NCBI GenBank assembly: GCA_964463485.1
Contig: CAYXDO010000062.1
Location: 1 to 59,409, forward strand
Reading direction: 5' to 3'
DNA: 59,409 nucleotides
Source of the DNA: CAYXDO01 sp964463485
GTDB taxonomy: Bacteria > Myxococcota > Kuafuiibacteriia > Kuafuiibacteriales > Kuafuiibacteriaceae
Both the position numbers and the translations under genes were made by a program. Below, piece after piece: positions 8,515 to 16,422 of this stretch (positions are counted from its first letter, which is position 1; each line of letters begins with the position of its first letter). The notes under the pieces were generated by a model. It was not told the origin of the DNA. It searched no databases and saw only the letters and a program-made list of their open reading frames with translations.

Positions 8515-8715
8515 TCAGATCCCCTTGCCGCCGAGCATGCCGAGGATGTTGGAGAGCACGCCCATGATGTCCTTCATCATGGCCGGGTTGGTGAGGTTCT
8601 GCATGAAGTCTTGAGCCTGTCGTCGCTGGTCGGAGGCTCGATTGAAGTCCTCACCTTTGCTCTTGATTTGCTCGATGTTAATCATTGCCGCATTGGGGTC
8701 GATCGTTGACGACAT
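8515..8715 (-). CDS. Small unknown protein (66 aa)
   Basis: The frame is open to 8862, but ATG 8715 is preferred because GGAGA lies a few bases upstream. The peptide is charged in its first half (MINIEQIKSKGEDFNRASDQ) and ends in a Met/Gly-rich amphipathic stretch, MMKDIMGVLSNILGMLGG. It has no signal peptide, Cys pair or known motif. It is directly upstream of the 7871-8434 gene on the same strand. The function is unknown; a small regulatory or assembly protein is possible. Confidence 0.55.
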   Translation of the reverse strand: MSSTIDPNAAMINIEQIKSKGEDFNRASDQRRQAQDFMQNLTNPAMMKDIMGVLSNILGMLGGKGI

Positions 8716-8869
8716 GGTGATCTCCTCTGGCCGGCCCGGCGGCCGCGCTCTCGAATCCGTTGAGTTTCTATCGGATGGAGGCGCTCGAAGTTGCGTCCAA
8801 GTTACGAATATTTCTAAACCTATCGGGTGTTTGGATACATAGACCCACAATTCGCGGACCATAGCGGTG

Positions 8870-9841
8870 TCATTTTTTCCGCGCTGTCATGACGACATAG
8901 CCGCCGAGGCGGCCCCATCCGAAGGACATATGGAGCAGCGCCAGGAAGAGATCGTCCAGGTACGCGCGACCCATCGCGCCCTCGAGCGCGTCCCAGTGGG
9001 CGACTGCGTTGCGACCCCACTGCTCGAGGGTCGCTCTCGTCTGATTGGAAATGTCCTCAATGGCGATCTCAGAAAAACCCGCCGTCTCCGCGGCGCGGCT
9101 ATAGGTTTCGAAATGCGAGAGCTCGCTCGAGCCAAACGCGCGGTGCATCGCACGATGGACAGCGTCTCGCATGCGGAGCGCGACCGCTTCGGAGTGCCCC
9201 AGCATACGGTAGCCCTCGACCTCCGCTTGGCCGCTGGTGAGTCGGCCGACCAGCGACACGTCGCACAACGCGAGCTTTCCGCCAGGCCTGAGCACGCGGA
9301 AACACTCCGAAAAAACGGCTGATTTGTTCGGCATGAGGTGCACCGATTCGAGGGCCCAGACGCGATCGAAGCTCCCAGACGCAAGCTGGGTGTCGGCGCC
9401 GTCAGCCATGGCGAAGACGAGCTGTTCGCGGGCGTGGCTACGCTCGGCGAGCGCCCGAGCGTGCGAAAGCCCAACCTCGCTCGTCGAAACGCCGGTGACG
9501 TGGCATCGGTGGGTCTCTGCGAGGTGAACGGCTTGAGTTCCCAGACCGCACCCGAGGTCCAGAACACGGAGCCCGGGCGAGAGCTGGGCCTCGACGATGA
9601 GACGCTCGGTCAAGTTGCGCGCCGCCTGCGTGAGGCTCTCCGTGGGGGAAAGGAACAAGCCGAAGTGGAGCTCGTCCCCCATGACGTACCGCTGCCAACT
9701 CTCGGTGACTCGGTCATAGTGCTCCGCTGCGCCCTCGCCTTCGAGATCGCCGGCCTTTGGTTCCACGGGCATGAGCCGGCGCACGAGCGAGAGTATACTG
9801 ATAGTAAGCTTCGAGTTCACATCACTCTCTCGGCGTAGCAC
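8870..9841 (-). CDS. SAM-dependent methyltransferase (UbiE/CfaA-like, small-molecule type)
   Basis: The reading frame begins with a GTG at 9841 (323 residues). A second GTG at 9820, with a nearby GAGAG, is an alternative start, as is ATG 9772. The motif I sequence VLDLGCGLGTQAVHLA is standard. It is followed by VTGVSTSEVGLSHARALAE (motif post-I), FDRVWALESVHLMPNK (motif II) and VLRPGGKLALCDVS (motif III). The pattern YDRVTESWQRYVMGDELHFGLF before motif I is typical of cyclopropane-synthase-like and tocopherol/sarcosine-type methyltransferases that act on small or lipid substrates. It is the third methyltransferase within 6 kb. It ends 154 bp upstream of the start of the 66-residue gene. Confidence 0.85.
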   Translation of the reverse strand: MLRRESDVNSKLTISILSLVRRLMPVEPKAGDLEGEGAAEHYDRVTESWQRYVMGDELHFGLFLSPTESLTQAARNLTERLIVEAQLSPGLRVLDLGCGLGTQAVHLAETHRCHVTGVSTSEVGLSHARALAERSHAREQLVFAMADGADTQLASGSFDRVWALESVHLMPNKSAVFSECFRVLRPGGKLALCDVSLVGRLTSGQAEVEGYRMLGHSEAVALRMRDAVHRAMHRAFGSSELSHFETYSRAAETAGFSEIAIEDISNQTRATLEQWGRNAVAHWDALEGAMGRAYLDDLFLALLHMSFGWGRLGGYVVMTARKK

Positions 9842-10102
9842 GCAACCCCACGCAACCCGATCTGGCGCTCAGCGTCCTGTTCCTCACGACGTCATCCTCG
9901 ACGCTCTGTTCGAGCTCGATCCGCGGCGAGCGCCCAACTCACTGACGTGCGACTCGGAAAGCGTTCGCCAAGGCCGTTCGGACCGTGTAAGGTGCATCGT
10001 GAGATCGATATGACCAGCCGTACGATAAAATTGGCTGGGTCAATAATTTCAAAGACTTGCACAGGCTGGTTTTGCTGAGAGCTGGCTGATGGCTGAACGC
10101 TC

Positions 10103-12193
10103 ATGAAGAATCCGCGCCTACTCGCGTCCTCGATCCTGACCTGTCTTGCCGTTCCATCGGGTTGCGATTGTGGCGGTGCAGGTTCCGGCGATCCGTCACC
10201 CGAGCCAGACTCGCCGGAGGTGGTCCTGGAGCGGATCCTGGCCAACCAGGTTCGGGGCGACGTCTCCGCAATGATGAACGACACGGACCTGTCGCTCTTG
10301 ACGCAGGACGAGCAAACTGAGCTCAGGACAGGACTCACGACGATCGGTGGCCGTTTGGTGTTGTCTGACCCCTCCGTCGAGCACTTGGCGACGATGATGG
10401 GCGACCAGGGTACGATGGCGATCGTTCGGCTCAAGAACACCGTGACGGCGACGCTCGACGGGCTCGCGGATCGCCAGACCAATGGACTTTTCGGCTTGAT
10501 GGTCAGCGTCGACGGAGCCTGGAAGCTCCGCAAGCTATTCCCTGACCCTTATTTGAACTTCGAGCTCTGGCTGCCTTCGGAGACTCAGAAGTCGAGGAAG
10601 CTCGTCGACTGGGCGACCGTCAACGAGAAGCTCACGAAGGCCATGTGGACGGGCGCCCTCGACGAGCAGAAGCTGGGCCGAGACCTCGCGGCTTCCTTCG
10701 TCGGGGACGTCCCGTACATTGGCGACGGCCTTTCGAATACCTACACCATGATCGAAATGGCCATGGGTCTCCCAGACCTCAAGAAGGAGTATCTCAGAGG
10801 GCGGACGGAGCTCGTGGCGATGAAGGCCCGTTCCATCGCGTTCGGGGTCGTGCAGCTCGTCTCGGAACCCGTCCCCGGCGCAGACCACCTGGCGGACATG
10901 TACGCCATTGTGCTGGATCAGAAGTACTATCAGGCCGTCCAGCGGGCCAACATGGCGATGGTCAACTCGCTGCTGGCGCAGGGAGTGCTTCCGAGCGAGC
11001 TGTCCGGGCCTAGCGGCACTCCTCGAGACCGCCTCCTGATCCTCCGTTGGTCGGGCGGGGCTCCTCCAGGTGTGCGTTTGGAAGGCGCCGACGGTTGGCC
11101 GTCTGACACGCATGCTTTGAAGAAGCTGATCATCGAGAACGCGCGCTTTGCGCCGACCGGATACCTGCTGTTCGACGTCGTCACGACGCTGGTGATCGCC
11201 GAGTCGGACTCCGAAGATCTCTTCAAAGCCGCCGAGGCCCTGGGCGCCGTCGTCGTCGGCGCACCCGGCTATCGCGAGGCAATTCTGTACGTTGGCCTCA
11301 CCGACTTTGCCCAGGAGGACGCGTCCACGGGGGCGCGGATCCTGAGTGCCTTCGCGGTGCCAAATCCCAGAACCATCAAGTTTAGCGTGACCGCCGCCCG
11401 AGGATTCCAGGATCTGAAGGTCAAACTGAGCGATGGGACGACGACCAAACCGCTCACCATCGACAACTTGGTTTTCAACGGAATCGCAGAGTTGGCGTTG
11501 GAACAAGACGGGATGCCGGTCGATCCGAGCTCGGGCGTCGCGCTCCAGGCGATCGGTCAGCCGCTCCGACTCGACGTGAGTGGCTGGAACCCTGCCCTTG
11601 CTTCGGCGACTCCGCTCGTAGGGCTGGCCAACGTCACGATGACCAACGGTGACCTGTCGGTCGCCTCCGCGACTACGGCGGGCACGTGGCCAAATGCGCT
11701 CCTGGTTCTGACTGGTTTGAAGAAGGGTACGACGACGCTGACGGTGAGCATGCCCGGGGATGGAGCCACGATCCCGGATTTCTCTGGGTCCTTCAGGGTC
11801 AGGGTGGCTCCCAACGCCTGCGACGTCACGCGTTGCGCGTGGGATTTCCGGTTCGCCATGCCAGGCACCGAGTTGGACAACCGGGTGTGGGGCTCGGACA
11901 CGGGAGCCTTCGACGGCACGGCCTGGCGCTCGTCCACAGGCCAGACCAGCAGCTTGATGCTGCGGATGGATCCCGAGTGTCGGTCCATCCTCGCCTTCGA
12001 GCTGACCCAGGAGTTCGGGGGCGTCCACGCCACGGGCGGCCCCGTCCCCTCGCACCCCAACTACCCATTGGGCGGCCATTGGAACCTGGATGGCGAGGAG
12101 GCCTGCCAAGGTCTCACCAGCTTCACCGCGGACGGGCTCGAGTCGTGGCGCTGCGACTACACCAGCCTGCTTTCGTTCGGCTGCGCCGAATGA
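10103..12193 (+). CDS. Large hypothetical lipoprotein
   Basis: The 696-residue product has a signal peptide (LASSILTCLAVPSGC) whose lipobox Cys is followed by further Cys and Gly residues, giving an anchored lipoprotein. The N-terminal 150 residues resemble a small alpha+beta 'nuclear transport factor'-like or anti-sigma-type module by helix pattern only. The C-terminal 250 residues are beta-rich, with Ser/Thr/Gly strands and three Cys pairs near the end (DVTRCAWDF, DPECRSI, EEACQGL, SWRCDY, SFGCAE). I cannot assign a family. The gene is isolated: a methyltransferase lies behind it and a convergent Uma2-like gene beyond it. Confidence 0.72.
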   Translation: MKNPRLLASSILTCLAVPSGCDCGGAGSGDPSPEPDSPEVVLERILANQVRGDVSAMMNDTDLSLLTQDEQTELRTGLTTIGGRLVLSDPSVEHLATMMGDQGTMAIVRLKNTVTATLDGLADRQTNGLFGLMVSVDGAWKLRKLFPDPYLNFELWLPSETQKSRKLVDWATVNEKLTKAMWTGALDEQKLGRDLAASFVGDVPYIGDGLSNTYTMIEMAMGLPDLKKEYLRGRTELVAMKARSIAFGVVQLVSEPVPGADHLADMYAIVLDQKYYQAVQRANMAMVNSLLAQGVLPSELSGPSGTPRDRLLILRWSGGAPPGVRLEGADGWPSDTHALKKLIIENARFAPTGYLLFDVVTTLVIAESDSEDLFKAAEALGAVVVGAPGYREAILYVGLTDFAQEDASTGARILSAFAVPNPRTIKFSVTAARGFQDLKVKLSDGTTTKPLTIDNLVFNGIAELALEQDGMPVDPSSGVALQAIGQPLRLDVSGWNPALASATPLVGLANVTMTNGDLSVASATTAGTWPNALLVLTGLKKGTTTLTVSMPGDGATIPDFSGSFRVRVAPNACDVTRCAWDFRFAMPGTELDNRVWGSDTGAFDGTAWRSSTGQTSSLMLRMDPECRSILAFELTQEFGGVHATGGPVPSHPNYPLGGHWNLDGEEACQGLTSFTADGLESWRCDYTSLLSFGCAE

Positions 12194-12366
12194 CGGAGCT
12201 GCATCGCGGACAGAACGGAGCCACCCAGCTCCGACGAATTCTTCGTTCGTCCACATCCACGCCCGCGACAACGCCGACGACGACTACGTCGGGTCAGCAA
12301 CTCGCCCGAGCATTCGTCAGCGGCGGAACTAACTCGAGCTTCGTGGACGTGACCATCATCGTGGGC

Positions 12367-13281
12367 TCATCTTCGATCCTGGCGCCGTTTCCGTTTCGAC
12401 GGCTTCGCCTCGAAAAGCTCATCGACTGAGTTGCAGGCCGTCGCTTTGCGTATCCAGGTTTCGAGTAGCTCGACGTCCAGGGTGTCCCGGATCCGCGCTT
12501 CGTCCGAAGCCGAGAACGTGATGCTCCTGGCGAGGAGTAGCTGGAGAACGGCCCTCGCGAGGCCCTTGGCCTCGCCTCGCGCCTCGCCTCGCGACTCACC
12601 GGCCGCGACTGCTGCGAAGATCACTGGATTCTTTTTCTCGAGGAGCGCTCGTGCCATCGCGTCGTCGGCCCGCGCTGCGTCGAGCACGTCTTTGATCGGC
12701 AACGGCGCAGCGAGGGCCTTGTCTACGAGCGCCTCGGAGCCGGCATACCCAAACCACATGTCGTCGGCGCGAGACCACTCGAGGAAGCGCTTCTCCACGA
12801 CGTCGATCCCGAAGACGCGGCGGACGCCGCGCATCGTCAGAGAGCGGGCCTTTCGCGCCGCATCCGAGTCCTCTTGGGAGCTCAAGATTTCGAACGCGAG
12901 CTCCTCTAGCGCTCGGTCTTGCGTGACCGGATCGATGCCTTCGCGAAACACGCTGGCGTCGGGAGCGAGATCGCTGAAGGCCGACGTTCTCGTGAGCATG
13001 TCGGCGGCGACGTCGTAGCCTTCAGCCACACACGCTTCGAGGAGCGCGGCGAGCTTGCTGTGATACGTCGCGTGTACAGGGCCAGCCGCGTTCACGTAGC
13101 GAACCTCTCCCTCGATGATCTCGAAGCGCGTCCCCGGCATCACCAGACGCTCGCTGACGCCGTAGACCCTCCGGCGAGGCTCCTCGTTCGGGGCTCGGAC
13201 CACGACTGATCGTAGCTTGGGAGGTACGCCAACGTCCAGGGTGCCAACGCGAGCCACGCGAGCACGGGAGCACGGGAGCAC
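12367..13281 (-). CDS. Uma2-family (DUF820) PD-(D/E)XK-like protein with Rpn-type C-terminal tail
   Basis: The centre of this roughly 300-residue frame has the order of a Uma2-family restriction-like fold: FEIIEGEVRYVNA, then LAPDASVFR, then LAFEILSSQ, and finally a GVRRVFGIDVVEKRFLEW segment. The PD...E-x-x pattern is the likely metal site. The tail (GEARGEAKGLARAVLQLLLAR, then a helix with DVELLETWIRKA) resembles the ends of Rpn/transposase-like nucleases. The ATG at 13281 falls in an 8-bp tandem repeat and is probably not the real start. ATG 13140 or GTG 13203 are better candidates, with no clear ribosome-binding site for either. Uma2 genes are often multi-copy, and a remnant of another occurs near 15.6 kb. 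Confidence 0.72.
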   Translation of the reverse strand: MLPCSRARVARVGTLDVGVPPKLRSVVVRAPNEEPRRRVYGVSERLVMPGTRFEIIEGEVRYVNAAGPVHATYHSKLAALLEACVAEGYDVAADMLTRTSAFSDLAPDASVFREGIDPVTQDRALEELAFEILSSQEDSDAARKARSLTMRGVRRVFGIDVVEKRFLEWSRADDMWFGYAGSEALVDKALAAPLPIKDVLDAARADDAMARALLEKKNPVIFAAVAAGESRGEARGEAKGLARAVLQLLLARSITFSASDEARIRDTLDVELLETWIRKATACNSVDELFEAKPSKRKRRQDRR

Positions 13282-13290
13282 GGGAGCACG
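13261..13290. repeat. Short tandem repeat, unit AGCACGGG
   Basis: The unit AGCACGGG occurs 3.75 times in a row (three full copies plus AGCACG). It overlaps the first codons of the longest reading of the Uma2-like gene, which argues that the gene starts further in. It may be a slippage-generated tract. Confidence 0.85.
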
Positions 13291-13402
13291 CCCTCGCCTT
13301 CGAGATCACCGGACATCTGGGTTCGAGCACAGGTCCGGCGCACTCTGAACTTCGACACCGAGCTCGCGGGGTCAGCGTGACGCAGTCGCCGGCTAGGGCG
13401 AG

Positions 13403-13720
13403 CTAGGGCGAGCTACCCTGGAGACTGCTCAACTTCCGAGCCAGACCGACCGACGTGAGCGCGAAGCCTGCCGCCGAAATGACGACGGCGCCCACACGTC
13501 GCAGCTCGAAGCTCCCGACCGCCACGAGCAGGCCGTACGCCAACGCGAGGTTGAGGAGGCCCCAGAGGACGTTCACGGCTGGTGACGAGAGCCCTCGGAA
13601 CGGCGGCTTCGCGAACGGGCTAGGAAACGAACGCCCCGACACGCCAGCGACGAAGTGCGGGACGAAGTTGGCCAGAAACGCGCCTCCGAAGAAATTCGCC
13701 ACAACGTCGAGCCAGGGCAT
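13403..13720 (-). CDS. Small integral membrane protein divergent from a TetR regulator
   Basis: The 105-residue product from ATG 13720 has AGGAG 6 nt upstream, which fixes the start (a longer open frame to 13870 is not used). Three hydrophobic segments are visible: LDVVANFFGGAFLANFVPHFVAGV, VNVLWGLLNLALAYGLLVAV and VGAVVISAAGFALTSVGLA. I do not recognise a named family. It lies back to back with a TetR-type regulator, and the 100-bp gap holds two near-identical 23-bp palindromes. It is therefore the probable target gene of that regulator. Confidence 0.78.
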   Translation of the reverse strand: MPWLDVVANFFGGAFLANFVPHFVAGVSGRSFPSPFAKPPFRGLSSPAVNVLWGLLNLALAYGLLVAVGSFELRRVGAVVISAAGFALTSVGLARKLSSLQGSSP

Positions 13721-13733
13721 CGAGACTCCTTGT

Positions 13734-13756
13734 GATGGCAACACTCGGTCGCCATC
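13734..13756. promoter_or_regulatory. Palindromic operator copy 1 (TetR-type)
   Basis: The arms are GATGGCAAC and GTCGCCATC, separated by 5 nt. They form a 9-bp inverted repeat with one mismatch. The site starts 13 bp beyond the start codon of the membrane-protein gene on its upstream side, so a bound repressor would overlap its promoter. Copy 2 is 52 bp away centre to centre. It is assigned to the adjacent TetR regulator by position. Confidence 0.7.
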
Positions 13757-13785
13757 AGAAGACGACTCTAATGCGGCTGCGGCGA

Positions 13786-13808
13786 GATGGCAACACCGCG
13801 TTGCCATC
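13786..13808. promoter_or_regulatory. Palindromic operator copy 2 (TetR-type)
   Basis: The arms GATGGCAAC and GTTGCCATC are a perfect 9-bp inverted repeat with a 5-nt spacer. It ends 12 bp before the start codon of the TetR gene, consistent with autorepression. It has the same length and arm sequence as copy 1. Confidence 0.72.
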
Positions 13809-13820
13809 CTGAAGAGGCCG

Positions 13821-14474
13821 ATGCTAACGTCCCGGCCAATGGGCCCTTCCACCGGTTCAGCTCGTCGCACCCAGGGGATACTTCGGGGACGTAGCGAGCA
13901 GGTGGTCCGCCGCGTGCTCGATGCCGCGGTCGTCGAGCTCGCGCGCTCCGGCTACACCGGCTTTCGGATGGACGAGGTCGCGTCTCGGGCCGCGGTCAAC
14001 AAGACCACGATCTATCGGCGCTGGCCGAGCCGTGCGGCGCTGATCACTGCGCTCGTGGACCGGATGCGGGCGCCGCTTCGCGAGAGCCCGCTCCCGGACA
14101 CCGGACAGCTCGAGCGTGATCTCGTCGAGGCATTCACGCGGCGATTCACCGTCGGTCGGAAGGTCGAGGGTCGAGCTTGGGCGCGGCTGCTCGACGAGCG
14201 ATATCGCCCCGAGGTGGAAGCGATCATCGGAGATGTGGTGGCCGAGCGCCGCGACGAATGGAGGTCGATGGTCACGCGCAGCATTGACCGGGGTGAGTTG
14301 CCGCCGCGAACGGACGCGCGGCTCCTCTTGGAGCTCGTCCGCGCGCTCGTGGATTCGCGCGGCTCCTCTCTTCGGCTGGATACGGTCTGGCTGACCCTCG
14401 CGGTGCGTACCGTAATCGCGGGCGCCCGCGCCGGGACGCTCGTGCGGCCACGTCGCGGCCTCCGCGGTGGCTGA
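13821..14474 (+). CDS. TetR/AcrR-family transcriptional regulator
   Basis: The 217-residue protein starts at ATG 13821 behind GAAGAGG; a second ATG is at 13839. The N-terminal DNA-binding domain is standard: VLDAAVVELARSGYTGFRMDEVASRAAVNKTTIYRRWPSR (about residues 32-71), with the recognition helix near TTIYRRW. The C-terminal ligand domain is long and helical, with no assigned inducer. It is divergent from the small membrane protein, and the two palindromes between them are its likely operators. In this arrangement TetR proteins usually repress both themselves and the neighbour until a small molecule binds. Confidence 0.88.
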   Translation: MLTSRPMGPSTGSARRTQGILRGRSEQVVRRVLDAAVVELARSGYTGFRMDEVASRAAVNKTTIYRRWPSRAALITALVDRMRAPLRESPLPDTGQLERDLVEAFTRRFTVGRKVEGRAWARLLDERYRPEVEAIIGDVVAERRDEWRSMVTRSIDRGELPPRTDARLLLELVRALVDSRGSSLRLDTVWLTLAVRTVIAGARAGTLVRPRRGLRGG

Positions 14475-14520
14475 TGAGATGGATTCTCGACCTCCCTGAT
14501 CGTCGTGGTACGCTGGTCGT

Positions 14521-15471
14521 GTGACTCCGGCGCTGGCGACGTTGGCCATCCTCTCCCTCACCTCGATCCCCGAACGCGACAAATCCGGTCGACCCCACAT
14601 TCGGTCCGAGTCTGCTTTGGTTCGCTGGGGGGACACGGGCGAGGTGATCGTCTCCAAGAATCCGGACGTGGTCCGACCGATCGCGAGTGTCACCAAGCTC
14701 CTGTCTGGGATCGTACTTACGAAGCTTCCTTCGACTTCCTTCGAGACCACCATCACCGTCACGGAAGACGACAAAGATCGACTCAAGTGGTCTCGGTCGC
14801 GACTGCCGATCGGCCGGACCTTCCAGGCCTCGGATCTGTTCGATGCGGCGCTTGGCGCGTCCGAGAACCGAGCGATGTACGCGCTCGCCCGTGTGATCGG
14901 CGGCGGCCGTGATGAGTTCGTGAGTCGTATGAACTCGGAAGCCCAAGCGCTCGGAATGACCCAGAGCCGGTTTTTGGACCCAGCGGGGCTCGCGCCCGAG
15001 AACGTCTCGACCGCGTCCGACCTCATCAAGTTAGTGGCGGCGGCCGCGGACTCCGAGAGACTGCGACAAATCTCCGCGCTCACGCGAATCGAGCTACCCT
15101 ACGAAAACGGCCGGTCCCTGGTGCTTGGAAATCCGAACCGGCTCGCACACTCACCCAACTGGACCATCGCGGTGGCCAAGACAGGCTACACGATCGAAGC
15201 CGGCCGAACCTTCGTCATGCGCGCGGTGATCGATGGACGACCGGTGGACGCGGTGTTTTTGGGCGCGCGAGAGATGATGAGTGTCTTCGGAGACGCAGGC
15301 AGGGTCCGCCGATTCATCGTCGAGAAACGACTGGCGCAGAAGGGCGCGAGCACAGAGGGCTCGGTGACTCAGAGCTCCGTCGGAGCTTCGAAGCACGCGA
15401 GCGGAGCATCGTTCGCGGCTCGCCGAGGGCTCGGCAAGCAGCCGGACGCACTTTGCAGTGCGGATGATTGA
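14521..15471 (+). CDS. Peptidase S11-like D-alanyl-D-alanine carboxypeptidase/serine hydrolase
   Basis: The product is 316 residues from a GTG start. The three penicillin-binding motifs occur in order: SVTK (Ser56-Lys59, nucleophile and general base), SEN (Ser114-Asn116) and KTG (Lys220-Gly222). These are the S11 family residues that cut D-Ala-D-Ala peptide stems. The signal peptide is weak (MTPALATLAILSL). The last 40 residues are Ser/Ala-rich, unlike S11 tails. Parts of the gene, about 14970-15093 and part of the tail, are repeated in decayed form at 15740-15920. It stands between the TetR gene and that debris. Confidence 0.84.
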   Translation: MTPALATLAILSLTSIPERDKSGRPHIRSESALVRWGDTGEVIVSKNPDVVRPIASVTKLLSGIVLTKLPSTSFETTITVTEDDKDRLKWSRSRLPIGRTFQASDLFDAALGASENRAMYALARVIGGGRDEFVSRMNSEAQALGMTQSRFLDPAGLAPENVSTASDLIKLVAAAADSERLRQISALTRIELPYENGRSLVLGNPNRLAHSPNWTIAVAKTGYTIEAGRTFVMRAVIDGRPVDAVFLGAREMMSVFGDAGRVRRFIVEKRLAQKGASTEGSVTQSSVGASKHASGASFAARRGLGKQPDALCSADD

Positions 15472-15573
15472 GCGAGCGGTTTGGGAAGTCTCGGCCCAAG
15501 CCTTCAGCAACGGGTCGAACGGGTCGCACGAGGAACGTGACCGAGCTCGGTATCAAACCCATTCGAGAAGCCA

Positions 15574-15735
15574 TCACTCGGAATCCGGCGAGTCGGGATC
15601 GACGCCCAGCGATCGCAACCGGGCAGCGAGCTCCCTGGCGCGCCTCCCTTCTGCGTCGGCGCGCTGAGTCTCGACCTGCGCGCGGGCCTCAGCCGTCCGT
15701 GCCAGCGCTTCCGCAGCTTCTCGGCCTCCCCAAGG
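15574..15735 (-). pseudogene. Remnant of a Uma2-family gene 3' end
   Basis: Read on the minus strand, this frame ends EAARELAARLRSLGVDPDS-like: an Ala/Glu/Arg coiled-coil followed by a LRxLGxDPD motif, the typical C-terminus of some Uma2-family proteins. Upstream the frame passes straight into antisense of the peptidase duplicate, so the body of the gene is missing. The assignment is from the tail pattern only. Confidence 0.45.
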
Positions 15736-15739
15736 CCCG

Positions 15740-15920
15740 TTCTTGGACCCAGCGGGCTCGCGCCCGAGATTGTCTCGACCGCATCCGACGTCAGCGAGTT
15801 GGTGGCGGCCGTGCCGACTCCGAGAGACTGCGACAAATCTCCGCGCTCGGGCCAATCGAGCGAAGACGGCGGTCTCTGACCCGGAGCTTCGCAGCCCGCG
15901 AGTAAGGCGTCGCTCGCGGC
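15740..15920 (+). pseudogene. Decayed partial duplicate of the S11 peptidase gene
   Basis: From 15740 the sequence matches 14971-15092 of the S11 gene, beginning at TTGGACCCAGCGGG and including the CGAGAGACTGCGACAAATCT stretch. Small deletions, such as AGCGGGG becoming AGCGGG, shift the frame. After a gap, 15882-15920 again resembles the 3' tail of the gene near 15385. The motifs SxxK, SxN and KTG are absent, so the fragment cannot be functional. Confidence 0.7.
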
Positions 15921-15970
15921 TCGGCAAGCCCGAAAGGCCGAGATCGCCTGAACGCGGGTTCGTCTTGATT

Positions 15971-15990
15971 ATTCAACCGTACAGTTGAAT
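15971..15990. promoter_or_regulatory. ArsR-type palindrome upstream of the DsrE/SQR-like pair
   Basis: ATTCAAC and GTTGAAT form a perfect 7-bp inverted repeat with a 6-nt spacer. The site lies 72 bp before the start of the DsrE-like gene, in the promoter region. AT-rich ATTC/GAAT half-sites are known for ArsR-family repressors, including sulfur-responsive SqrR/BigR types, although the spacing there is shorter. No ArsR gene is adjacent. Confidence 0.6.
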
Positions 15991-16062
15991 ACTTGATCAA
16001 TGACGACGCCGCTGGGCGAGTCGAGGGCAACCAAAAGCGGTTTGCTCGGCTTGGAAGGGAAC

Positions 16063-16422
16063 ATGACCATGGCAAAGACGCTCTTCATCCTGAACGACCC
16101 TCCGTACGGTACCGAGCGGAGCTACAACGCGTTGCGCCTCGCTGGAGCCCTCTCGAAGCGCGAAGGCGAAGAAGTGAAGGTGTTCCTCATCGGCGACGCT
16201 GCAGCGTGCGCGAAGGCCAACCAAAAGGTTCCGCAGGGCTACTATAACCTCGAGCTGATGGTGAAGGGTCCAAGGCGCCGCGGCGTCGAGGTCGGAGTCT
16301 GCGGGACGTGCATGGACGCACGCGGCATCGCAGACTCCGAGCTCGCCGAGGGGACGAAGCGCAGCACGCTCGAAGAGCTCACCAGCTGGACCCAGTGGGC
16401 CGACAAGACGCTGGTGTTTTGA
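16063..16422 (+). CDS. DsrE/DsrF-like sulfur-transfer family protein
   Basis: The 119-residue product starts at ATG 16063 behind GGAAGGGA. The short alpha/beta fold is typical of the DsrE/YchN family: TLFILNDPPYGTERSYNALRLA at the N-terminus, VKVFLIGDAAACA as the second strand, then a Cys-containing loop, GVEVGVCGTCMDARGI. The two Cys (CGTC) are candidates for carrying persulfide. Family members bind or relay sulfur. The stop overlaps the next gene's start (TGATG), so the two are coupled. With the SQR-like partner, a role in sulfide or polysulfide handling is likely, but not shown. Confidence 0.85.
   Translation: MTMAKTLFILNDPPYGTERSYNALRLAGALSKREGEEVKVFLIGDAAACAKANQKVPQGYYNLELMVKGPRRRGVEVGVCGTCMDARGIADSELAEGTKRSTLEELTSWTQWADKTLVF

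Noticed and set aside
10535..12271. 578-residue minus-strand ORF
   Set aside because: Antisense of the large lipoprotein gene; composition is typical of a shadow frame and no family was recognised.
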